Part shown: positions 19,745 through 27,084 of the stretch, in pieces
Layout: each line of letters starts with the position of its first letter
Position numbering within the stretch: position 1 is the first letter of the stretch
Assembly (NCBI GenBank): GCA_003427395.1
Contig: BFEA01000758.1
Location: 107,662-140,775 of the forward strand
Direction: 5' to 3'
Source of the DNA: Chara braunii
Taxonomy: Eukaryota; Streptophyta; Charophyceae; Charales; Characeae
Length of the DNA: 33,114 bases
Made by a program: the position numbers and the translations under genes
The notes under the pieces: generated by a model
The model's database searches: none
Seen by the model: the letters and a program-made list of their open reading frames with translations, nothing else
What the model was told of the DNA's origin: nothing

Positions 19745-20530
19745 GAAGGGTTGTGCAACGGAACACGCTTGATCATTGATGAAATTACCAACAATAGGCT
19801 CCTGCATGCACGCACCCTTCCTTCGCTGCGACCAGTTCTCCTCCCATACATTTTATTGACTGTCACTGATCAAAGCAGCCCTTTCCCTTGGCAAAGAAGA
19901 CAATTCCCTGTCCGGCCTGCATTTGCGATAACTATCAACAAAACCCAAGGCCAATCCATCAAATACGCAAAAATTCGTCTTCAGCAACACGCCTTTGCCC
20001 ACGGCCAACTCTGAGTCGCTGCCTCTCGTGTCGGAGACCCGTCCCATATCCGTTTTCCACTTCCCAACGATGCTAACCAATCAACAAACATTGTATATAA
20101 AGAAATCCTGGCATAATACTCACATCCTTGTTCCCTGTTTTCCATCGTTTTGTGTACAGGTGTTTTTACGATAACGCCGCCAACGAAAAAAAGTAAAACT
20201 CTCCCTGACAAAAATGACAGCATGTCGACAACCACGACTCCAACTGCTACTCATACGTCCACATCTTTGCCAACCACAAAATGTTCACCACATACACCTC
20301 CACCTTCATCACCCGCAACTTCCCTAACCACTCCACTTCAATCTAAATTGAATTCGGATTTATCAACACTGCAATTTTAAATTTCCAAAAACACGAGAAT
20401 CGAAAATTTCAGATGCTACGCTATTTCGAAATTCTGTGATTTTTCATCTAACGAAATTAGCGCTAAAGATGAAATCCAAAAAAAAATCCATTTTGGCAGT
20501 TAGGTCAAAATTCACGATTTTGGGGACTAA
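19745..20530 (+). mobile_element. Helitron fragment: C-terminal end of Rep/helicase
   Basis: The plus-strand frame encodes EGLCNGTRLIIDEI, then RRQFPVRPAFAITINKTQGQ (helicase motif V) and FAHGQL, then TGA, then in the same frame VAASRVGDPSHIRFPLPND (motif VI region). This is the end of the PIF1-like helicase of Helitron rolling-circle transposons. The TGA at 20012-20014 stands where a Tyr is usual. The coding part ends at a TAA near 20116; a Thr/Ser/Pro-rich open frame at 20150-20380 is of unknown relation. A candidate 3' end is CTAA at 20527-20530 followed by T and preceded by the inverted repeat CAAAAT-ATTTTG. It lies on the strand opposite to gag B and has replaced the gag 5' half. Confidence 0.75.
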
Positions 20531-20541
20531 TTAATATGACC

Positions 20542-20582
20542 TAATCAATCAATCAATCAATCAATCAATCGATCAATCGATC
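20542..20582. repeat. AATC tetranucleotide microsatellite
   Basis: About ten AATC units with two GATC interruptions, located between the Helitron-derived part and the primer site of element B. Confidence 0.9.
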
Positions 20583-20630
20583 ACTGGTCCCCGCGCACAT
20601 GTCAAATCAGGTAGGTCCTGATTCACGTAT

Positions 20631-20643
20631 GGGGTTGATACCA
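20631..20643 (-). promoter_or_regulatory. Primer binding site of element B
   Basis: On the minus strand TGGTATCAACCCC follows two bases after the LTR end (TTTCA). The first eight bases match the plant initiator-tRNA-Met-type primer site TGGTATCAGAGC, so minus-strand DNA synthesis was probably primed by a tRNA-Met-like molecule. Confidence 0.65.
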
Positions 20644-20645
20644 AC

Positions 20646-20855
20646 TGAAACATGCCCGATTGGGAAATGTACATGGAAGCAAGGATCCGCAATGTGATGA
20701 AAAGGACTGAATGGACAATGCAATATCAGTGAAAGATCAACGAGCAATGTACATCCTGATACATACAAAATGGCACAGAGTAGCACAGTGGCAGACTCAA
20801 AGATAAGTCCCGACCTGACCAGGGCTGACGCGATATCCCATCATACACCACACAT
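20646..20855 (-). repeat. Truncated 5' LTR of element B
   Basis: 206 bases matching the last part of the 3' LTR (14096-14301). It ends ...CATGTTTCA. The first about 890 bases of the LTR are missing. The cut edge directly touches the truncated LTR of element A. Confidence 0.85.
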
Positions 20856-20924
20856 GGCTGAAGCGTCGTAGCCTATTGAAGCGATACACCACACATGGCT
20901 GAAGCGTCGTAGCCTATTGAAGCG
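20843..20924. repeat. 41-bp tandem duplication spanning the LTR-LTR junction
   Basis: ATACACCACACATGGCTGAA and the bases up to TTGAAGCG occur twice, at 20843 and 20884. The unit contains the last 13 bases of LTR B plus the start of LTR A, so the duplication came after the two LTRs had been joined. Confidence 0.9.
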
Positions 20925-21079
20925 ATTTTGCATCTGAGCTGTGTTCTCGTCATCCATATCTCTGAGCTTTGAGAGGGCGTCATCCATATCTCCGAGCTTT
21001 GAGTGGGCGCCCTGCGCCTGTGTGAATCGCCATCTGTTTGCATGTATGCGAAGTGGAAGGGAAAGCGAGTCTAATTGCA
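20856..21079 (+). repeat. Truncated 5' LTR of element A
   Basis: Matches the end of the 3' LTR (31613-31762) and ends ...TCTAATTGCA. It carries an extra duplication of CGTCATCCATATCTC.GAGC (31-bp period, about 20949-21010) that the 3' LTR lacks. The promoter part (U3 and TATA) is missing. Confidence 0.85.
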
Positions 21080-21080
21080 T

Positions 21081-21093
21081 TGGTATCGGAGCT
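21081..21093 (+). promoter_or_regulatory. Primer binding site of element A
   Basis: TGGTATCGGAGCT starts one base after the LTR end. It matches the plant-type tRNA-Met primer site TGGTATCAGAGC with one mismatch. It fixes the 5' LTR boundary. Confidence 0.8.
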
Positions 21094-21250
21094 GGTTCCC
21101 GTTACCCCACGCCCCATCGCCGTGGCCAGCAAGGAGTTGACACGCACCAGTTCGGCGCCATAGCTGGAGCTGCACCAGTGAGGAGGAAGGTCCTCCATAG
21201 CTGCGTTGTGGAGGAAAGTGGTGCATACCTTCAAAGAAGACGACAACGAA

Positions 21251-21276
21251 GAGAGAGAGAGAGAGAGAGAGAGAGG
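21251..21276. repeat. GA dinucleotide microsatellite
   Basis: Thirteen GA units in the leader of element A. Confidence 0.95.
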
Positions 21277-21516
21277 AGCGATACAAGATTGTTGTGCTGA
21301 CCAAGGGAGAAAGCGGCCATAGCCACGGAGCTCGGCCACACGGTTACCACAAAGGAGAGAGGAAGGCGAACGAAGGAAGAAGAAAGGAGGGACGAAGAAG
21401 AAGAAGAAAGAATACATAGCCGGGGTGAAGCGAGGAAGAAAGAGAACGAAGGAAGGAGGGAGAAGGAGGACGAGGGTTGGTGAGGAAGAAGGAATCGACA
21501 GCCGTAGCCGAATCAA

Positions 21517-21660
21517 CGGTTGACCAAGGCATTGACCGGAGGGTTGACCAACGTTGACCAAGTCTTTGATCGAAGAGTTGACTGGCAAGTTGACTGGTGT
21601 TGACCAAGGTGTTGCCCAATGAGTTGACCAAGCATTGACCGGGGCTGCTGACCACGAAAT
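21517..21660 (+). repeat. Cluster of TTGACC(A/G)A motifs
   Basis: Nine TTGAC occurrences in about 130 bases (for example GGTTGACCAAGG, CATTGACCGG, ACGTTGACCAAG, GAGTTGACTGG), spaced about 10-13 bases. They form a degenerate short tandem array within the untranslated leader. TTGACC is the core of the plant W-box, but a regulatory role here is only a possibility. Confidence 0.75.
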
Positions 21661-22263
21661 TAACCAAGCTGGAGTTGGTATGTGCTCGCCAAGCCTTCAG
21701 CCTATTCCTTCGCCCTATGGATGTCCACTCACCCCATGGTACTTCTCGAGTTTGTCTATCTCTTCTTTCTGCATTGAGTCTCTTTCGTACAGGTGATAGG
21801 AACTCTGTGACCGAGTTCATAGAGCTTTGTTGACCAAACCCACACGGGTTGAGTAGGGCTAAAGGCTGTGTCTGACGACTCGACTGACCCGGAGGACACG
21901 AACCCTCCCAAGATCTGGTACAGACCGGCAGGCTGCTCGGTGTGGCACAATAGGCCCAAAATCCAAGTTGTGGGTTGCACAACAAGTTGTCTAAGTCTTG
22001 AGAGGAATTGCTGATCGCGTCGTCCTGTTTGCGACGTTAGATAATTCCTGAGGAGTTACCGGGTATCTCCTGAAATGCCTCCTGATCAGCAGTAAGTCCT
22101 GTAGTGACAGCCTTAGTTTAGGTCTAGGCTAGAGACCCTAGTTGACAGGATCTAGTTAAGATTTAGTGGTCCTTAGATTGAGTCAGTTTTAAGTTAAGTC
22201 AGTCAGGGGTGTGCGTCTAAGTGGTGAGGAGTGGAATTGATTCTTGGTTGTCCACCTGTCACC

Positions 22264-23576
22264 ATGGTTGACCTACGTAGTGGAAAGAGTACCACCCCTT
22301 ACACGAAAGATCAGGAAGACCAAGCCGGCGCCATATTGCAAGAGAGAAAAGAGAAAGAGACCAAGGAGGAGTTAATTAGACAGGCCAAAAAGTTGGCCTA
22401 CAGGAGGAGCGGGCGGCGAAGAGGAAGAAGTTGGAGCAAGAGATGGAGAGATTGAAGGAGGAGGAATACAAGATGAAAGTTGTAGAAGAGGAAGAGATAG
22501 AAGAGGAGGAGCAAAAGGAAGAGCCCTTGTTCAGAAGAGGTGCAAGGCAGAGATGAGAATCCAGTGGCACAAAGGAGGATTTACGGATGGGTAAAAAGAT
22601 TTATGAGTGGGTAGCAAATTTCTCTGGGAGAAGAGGAAGAATACATCTTGTATGTTCCCTCGGAGGAGAGGGAAGCAGTTATCAAGGAGTGGGAGGCAGA
22701 AAAAGACCGCTTGAGACACCAGACTACAGAGGAGGAGAAGAAGTTACAGTGGAAGTTGCGTCTCACTAGGGAGAAGAAGAGGAAGATGGATGAGGCGAGC
22801 AAAATGGCGAGGGAGTTGGAGGTGATAAAGGCGCAGAGGGAGGAGATTCAGGCGCAAGCAGACATATAGGGAAAATTAGATGTCATTTCAAGAAACATAG
22901 AACCCCTAGCTAGAGCCTAGGACGAGCAACATCAGTTTGCTAGAGCCCAGGATATTGCGTTACACTCCATTCGCCTTGGATTTAGGGATTTTGCACGCGA
23001 AATGATGCGGCACATAGGTGCAGAGATGTAAGCAAGGATAGAGGACACAGGGAAGTTCTGCACATGCGCCATTGAGGGCGCAAAGCTAGCCGTGTCGAAA
23101 GGAGGGGTACGCCCCCGTAGAGAGTCTGTAAAGATCGAGTTTCTTGAACCCTACAGTGGGAAGAAGGAAGAAAACTTCGATAACTGGGAAGCGAGTATCA
23201 ACACGTACGTTTATTTACAACATATCCTCATTGTCTTCCAGGCTCTCAAAGACAAAGCAGCCAGCTTCGCCAGATCCTCGCTCGCGTTGCACAGTGTGAA
23301 ATGGTAGCCTATTCTAAAATCACTCCTCTCCCTGAATTCCTGAAGTTATTGAAGGAACGAGTTGCAGATGTCAGTCGAGGCGTAAGAGCCTCAGACAAGC
23401 TGCAAACTATCAACTCACACCAATGGAGTCCAATGGCACTCAAGGGCGTTATGGACGAGCTAGTAGTCGTCCCAGACCACAGGGTCACTGAGACCGAGTT
23501 GGTCAGCCTCTTTTACCGCGCCTTGCCAGAGCCCCTACGGGGCCACTTCTTCGAAAAGAGTCGACAGCCCACCATG
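22264..23576 (+). pseudogene. gag: Gag of element A, 5' part (before the nested insertion)
   Basis: Gag forms the virus-like particle. The ATG at 22264 in context CACCATGG is chosen over the upstream in-frame ATG at 22231. The start reads MVDLRSGKSTTPYTKDQEDQ. It is followed by a very long Glu/Lys/Arg-rich coiled coil spread over shifted frames (about 22400-22880), then FLEPYSGKKEENFDNWEASI at 23132 and the gag core (TETELVSLFYRALPEPLRGH, then FFEKSRQPTM). At least three stops or frame changes are visible (about 22455, 22556, 22867). The frame stops at the insertion point of the nested element and continues after it at 27085, so 23577-27071 is not part of gag. Confidence 0.85.
23564..23576. 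repeat. Target site duplication, left copy
   Basis: ACAGCCCACCATG is present here and again at 27072-27084, on the two sides of the nested element. Because the internal end of the terminal repeat also ends in ACAG, the true duplication could be 9 to 13 bp. Confidence 0.85.
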
Positions 23577-23581
23577 TAAGA

Positions 23582-23803
23582 AGGTAAGAAAGATTCAATT
23601 ACACAGAACCTCATTCAATCGTCACACCCAAGCGTGCAAACACACCACACTGTGCATTCACACCACGCGTCGTGACAGCAAGATTGTAGTCAAAACCCAA
23701 AGTAAGATTTGAAATTGATAACAGCAATCCAGAAGAGCGGCTCCCGGACCGGTTTCGATCACCGCCAGGTGATCGTCATCAGGGGGTTTCTCCCGCCACA
23801 CAG
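23582..23803 (-). repeat. Terminal direct repeat (pseudo-LTR), 3' copy
   Basis: 222 bases that match 26854-27075 without any indel (constant offset 3272) and with only a handful of substitutions, for example ACCTCATT(C/T)AATC and GGCTCC(C/G)... It lies at the 3' end of the element. Five further bases (TAAGA) separate it from the target duplication. Confidence 0.95.
23737..23799 (-). ncRNA. Hammerhead ribozyme motif in the 3' repeat (one stem I mismatch)
   Basis: Same layout as the 5' copy: CTGATGA at 23782-23776, stem II GATCACC-TGGC-GGTGATC, GAAA, ACCGGTC. The base just after the GUC site is C instead of G, giving a C-C mismatch at the first stem I pair. This copy would be expected to cleave less well. 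Known hammerheads in Penelope-like elements are the type I form with a very short stem III, as here. Confidence 0.7.
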
Positions 23804-24646
23804 TCCTGCGTACACCACGCACGCAACCCGATCCACTACACCCACCTCCGCCACCTCCCCGGCATCCCGGAAATGCCGGTTGTAACGTCGGTCCGGGAAA
23901 GAGGCCTATGACAGCAATCAACCTTGCTTTTATACCCATTGTCAAAAGGTCAGGTCGCCCTTCCCTTCGACTAACCTACTGCTATCCTTCCGGATGGTAG
24001 GTCCCTGGTTCAAATCTCACAAAAGAACTACTGAAACGTAAAACCAGACACCAATAGCACTGCCTGCTAATTCTAAACAGGTACCGGTACAGGGCGGGAC
24101 CATCGGGTACCACTCCTAGTGCATCGGGTCAGCAAACAAATCCGCACACAAAAGAAAATGACACAACAAAACGTGGTCGAGTCCTAAACTTACACCACAC
24201 AACATCGGTGCTCGGACCACCTTAAGCACACACGGTCATTCAACCAAAATTCCAAACTGCAATCAAAGACCTTGCAACTATCTAAGATAACTCGTGACTA
24301 AAACAAAATTGACAACCAAAAAAAACGTGGTCAGGTCCTAACCTTACACACCACACCAAACAACACATGTACCCGAACCACTTTAGGCACACATGGTCAT
24401 TCGACCAAAAGTTCAGGATTCAAGCATCTCCTGACTGCAATCCAAGATCTTGCGATTGCCTATGACTACTTACGAAACCGACAATCAGTAGCACCCTATA
24501 GTTAGCTCACTCACATGCAAAACCTGATCTTACAGCGCTCAGCCTCATACAACTCCAAATCGATACACACCCACACAGGCTCTCCACTCTTTGTGGTTCC
24601 TGCCAAAACTACGACTGTACTCTCAGCGTTTGAGAAAGCCCTGTGG
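23804..24646 (-). other. 3' untranslated region of the Penelope-like element
   Basis: About 840 bases between the RT stop codon and the 3' repeat. Two stretches near 24160-24250 and 24320-24400 resemble each other (AACGTGGTC.G.GTCCTAA.CTTACAC, CACACGGTCATTC.ACCAAAA), an approximately 155-bp diverged duplication. I find no GIY-YIG endonuclease motif on the minus strand. Confidence 0.6.
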
Positions 24647-25950
24647 CTAGCTGGACATCAGGGAGTATGTATACCCCCATGGTTCGTCTCTCCCTCTTGC
24701 AAAACGTTGTAGCACTCGCAGAAAGTAGGTTTTCGGAACATCCTTGATCCTTAGTTCCCGGGACAGGGTATTTACTCGTTGAGGTATCAGTTCTCGCTGA
24801 GTGGTGTTCCGATCAATCCGATGCAGATAACTGCATATGACCGCGCTCTTTTGTGATTTACTGCCCCACGACCTGTAGGATTGCCCATTTTTGAATTCGA
24901 GAATCTCGGTCTCCCAAATCGACTTCTCATTTTTTGACAGTTGGACGCTCCCCACCCTGCCTTCATTCCTTTCAATCTTTATCTCACAACCCAAGAATTC
25001 CCAAACACCTTCTCCTTCGTCAGTGCGTTTCAAAGTCACATTTCTCGGGTAGCACCTCTCGAAGTCCGACCAAATCTTATGTACAGCTCTATCCCCTAGC
25101 TTACAATCCAGAATAAACAGGCTCACGTCGTCGATCAGCCGCACTCCACAGACGTAACGTCGCAAACTTCCCAGCTTTTCCAGAAAGAGGTATTCGGAAT
25201 GAGCACACATGATGCACGCCAAAGGCAGACTGGTACTTTTGCCCATAGGAATACCGACTATCTGTCTCAGTAAGGTGTCCAAAGCATAGGTGTAGGTATG
25301 ATTCAACTCAAAACGGATGAAACATCTCATGTCATCGAAGCTGATCTTCCTCCAATGATCATTACCTGTTGTCAGGCCGAACGATGCTCCTCGCCCGTGC
25401 GTGTTTACCCTTACGAATTCTCTTCCTTTGCTCTCGTGGTGCGCTATGATCCAGTCGACTGCCGCAAGAATATCCTCATGTGGCAGTCGGTTGAACATGT
25501 TTTTTATATCAAACGCCCGTGCTTGCAAATCGGTCTTCTTCAGCATATGTTGAACTCTCCTTTTTATGGTCGCCAACTTCCCCGATAGGCAAGAAACATC
25601 CTTCAGATTAAAGTGTGAGTCACTTGGGAGTGTGTAGAGCAGATGGTTCAGCCCCTTTGCCACAGCTCTGCAGCTTCGAACAGTGGGTTCGGAGAAGGTA
25701 GGGCAGATAGGTCTATACCTTTCCAAATCCTTATGCTTTGGAAGGGCATAGGCACACCCAATTTTTCCTTTTTTATCCCACTTAGCAAAGTTGGTCAGTT
25801 CGTCTGCTTCCAAATCACTCTTCATTATTTTCAGAATGTTAACTTCATCACATTCAACAGGTACGTAACCCTCACTTCTAATGAACAGCTCCTTCATCCC
25901 CTCGTAGTACAGCACTGGACAGATTACCAGGGTTTCGCCCGGATTCCTGT
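24647..25950 (-). pseudogene. Reverse transcriptase of the Penelope-like element
   Basis: Copies element RNA into DNA. The 422-codon frame ends at 24647. Its conserved start lies slightly upstream of the first start codon: LDRNPGETLVICPVLYYEG is readable from about 25949. In order: AYALPKHKD and RPICPTFSEPTVRS (RT1-2), FDIKNMFNRLPHEDILAAV (motif A, catalytic Asp), GIPMGKSTSLPLACIM (motif B), VRLIDDVSLFI (motif C, two catalytic Asp), WEFLGCEI (primer-grip-like). The D..xMFxxLPHxD form is close to the LDVxSLYxNIPH of Penelope-like RTs and unlike LTR-element RTs in the same window. No C-terminal endonuclease follows. This domain itself is open, with no stop, for 422 codons, so it is the best preserved part of the element. 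It could alternatively belong to a related uncharacterised RT lineage. Confidence 0.8.
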
Positions 25951-26414
25951 CTAATGGTGTCAGTACCAGACCTTTTCAATCTCTCCTTCAGACTCATAAC
26001 GCACTGTTTATCCAGGTACTTCGACTCCCCGTTTGCCTGGTTCATCATGCATGACTTTAGCTCCAAGGTGCTGCAACCAATCGATTGCCCTTTGTTTTGT
26101 TTCTCAAGTTTTTTCAACTTGCGTAGGTCTTCGATCCTTGCCGCTTCCGCTGCTGCTGCTACTTCCGCTTCCTCCCGTTTCTTCTCTTCTTCCTTGGCGT
26201 GTTTCTTAGCTTCTTTAGCTTTCTTGTTGGCAACTTCCAAATCGATGAAGCTCTGCATAGCCGCCACACTCTTCCCCAGATCATCGAGCTTGCTTGCGAT
26301 GCGGGGTTCTTCAGAGGGTGATCTCTTGTGGTCAACGTTATATTGTCTCCTTGGGGACTCCGATCTCCTCCGTCTGGTAAATTCCGGAGGACAGTGAGAG
26401 TCGTCTGCTTCCAT
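25951..26414 (-). pseudogene. Coiled-coil linker of the Penelope-like polyprotein
   Basis: The frame starts at 26414 (MEADDSHCPPEFTRRRRSES) and holds a long Lys/Glu/Ala-rich coiled coil (VANKKAKEAKKHAKEEEKKR, AEAARIEDLRKLKKLEKQN; residues about 58-112). It meets the RT frame at about 25950, where one indel (near the ACACCATTAGAC stretch) is needed to continue into LDRNPGE. The coiled coil probably served multimerisation, as in gag-like proteins. Confidence 0.75.
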
Positions 26415-26458
26415 TTGTCTCCTTGTCTCTCGTTAGTCCAAAAGAGCCAACAGTCCGA

Positions 26459-26722
26459 CTAGTAGTGTCCAACTACTTTGCATCCGAAGCATACCGGCGG
26501 TGGTCTTCTCGGCGCTTCCCTTGTTTCTCCTGCGTGTTGCGTTCTTCTATCACGTTCGTTTCCCCCGAAGTTACGCTCCTGGCTGCTTGAACGGTGATCG
26601 CGTCGTTCCTCGCGCCCTCTTTCACGCGGGTAGTCATCTTCGCGGTTCCAATTCCGTCGGTAGTCTTCATCTCGACTCCAGTCTTGTCTGTACTCTCCTT
26701 CACGTTGTCTTCTTTCGGCCAT
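26459..26722 (-). pseudogene. Arg/Asp-rich N-terminus with CCHC zinc knuckle
   Basis: The frame begins MAERRQREGEYRQDWSRDED and is a highly charged RE/RD-rich stretch of about 75 residues. It ends CFGCKVVGHY, then TAG, then SDCW in the same frame: a Cx2Cx4Hx4C knuckle with one residue replaced by a stop. RNA binding like that of a gag protein is likely. The ATG at 26722 is the first in frame. The stop at 26459-26461 and a frame change before 26414 break it from the coiled coil. Confidence 0.7.
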
Positions 26723-26853
26723 TCCCTCACCTTGGGAATGTCGTAACCGCTTGTCTCAACTGTTAGAACAGTCTAGGCTCACTCATCCAGTAGCTTGGCG
26801 TGCTCACACAGTCCCGGCGGTACACCTCCAGGTTGGTTCACTCGGGCTTCAGC
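26723..26853 (-). other. 5' untranslated region of the Penelope-like element
   Basis: About 130 bases between the 5' repeat and the first ATG. No motif recognised. Confidence 0.6.
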
Positions 26854-27075
26854 AGGTAAGAAAGATTCAATTACACAGAACCTCATTTAATCGTCACACC
26901 CAAGCGTGCAAACACACCACATTGTGCATTCACACCACGCGTCGTGACAACAAGATTGTAGTCAAAACCCAAAGTAAGATTTGAAATTGATAACAGCAAT
27001 CCAGAAGAGCGGCTCCCCGACCGGTTTCGATCACCGCCAGGTGATCGTCATCAGGGGGTTTCTCCCGCCACACAG
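26854..27075 (-). repeat. Terminal direct repeat (pseudo-LTR), 5' copy
   Basis: Partner of 23582-23803, same length (222 bases). Its outer end overlaps the right target duplication by ACAG. Confidence 0.95.
27009..27071 (-). ncRNA. Hammerhead ribozyme (type I) in the 5' repeat
   Basis: On the minus strand: outer stem I strand GTGGC (27071-27067), inner stem I CCCC (27058-27055), core CTGATGA (27054-27048), one extra C, stem II GATCACC with loop TGGC and GGTGATC, core GAAA (27028-27025), minimal stem III ACCGGT, cleavage triplet GTC, inner stem I GGGG (27018-27015) and outer stem I GCCGC (27013-27009). Predicted cleavage lies between 27019 and 27018. The palindromic stem III suggests activity as a dimer, as reported for other minimal type I hammerheads. 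The unpaired C next to CTGATGA is a deviation from the usual G-C closing pair. Confidence 0.8.
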
Positions 27076-27084
27076 CCCACCATG
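27072..27084. repeat. Target site duplication, right copy
   Basis: ACAGCCCACCATG, identical to 23564-23576. The gag frame of element A resumes right after it (TYDTLSREVVLL). Confidence 0.85.

Larger units (their letters stand above)
14092..20855 (-). mobile_element. Element B: degenerate Ty3/gypsy LTR retrotransposon
   Basis: Reading the minus strand: truncated 5' LTR (20855-20646), primer site, Helitron-derived insert, gag remainder, protease, reverse transcriptase with a duplicated palm, RNase H, integrase, poly-G polypurine tract and a complete 3' LTR (15195-14092). The order protease-RT-RNase H-integrase is that of Ty3/gypsy (Metaviridae) elements. The two LTR copies differ at about 18 of 206 aligned positions by my count, so it is an old insertion. 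Many frameshifts and stops make it inactive. No target duplication can be read because the outer part of the 5' LTR is deleted. Confidence 0.9.
21094..22263 (+). other. Untranslated leader of element A
   Basis: About 1.2 kb between primer site and gag. It contains a (GA)13 microsatellite (21251-21276), a purine-rich stretch (about 21350-21480) and a cluster of TTGACC motifs (21517-21660). Long minus-strand frames here are by-products of the pyrimidine-rich complement. The packaging signal and dimer site would be expected here, but I cannot point to them. Confidence 0.6.
23577..27071 (-). mobile_element. Penelope-like retroelement nested in gag A
   Basis: A 3.5-kb element read on the minus strand. 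It has a 222-bp direct repeat at each end (26854-27075 and 23582-23803), a hammerhead ribozyme motif in each repeat, and one coding block: Arg/Asp-rich region with CCHC knuckle, coiled coil, reverse transcriptase. The RT motifs (FDIKNMFNRLPHEDI, GIPMGKSTSLP, RLIDDVSLFI) correspond to those of Penelope-like elements, whose LTR-like repeats are known to hold hammerheads. No endonuclease domain (GIY-YIG) is seen in the internal region. The element has stops and frameshifts, so this copy is not autonomous. The 13-bp target duplication and the continuing gag frame on both sides define its ends. Confidence 0.85.

Noticed and set aside
20980-21985. Minus-strand frames of about 200 codons opposite the leader of element A
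   Set aside because: They run through the LTR end, primer site and GA-rich leader of element A. Their Ser/Leu/Phe runs come from the pyrimidine-rich complement.
23960-24035. Possible tRNA-like T arm (GGTTCAAATCTCAC)
   Set aside because: The flanking bases do not pair to form a T stem, and no D arm is present. Coincidental within the 3' region of the Penelope-like element.
25954-26397. 147-codon plus-strand frame with a Ser/Ala/Leu-rich middle
   Set aside because: It is the antisense of the coiled-coil region of the Penelope-like element and has no motif.
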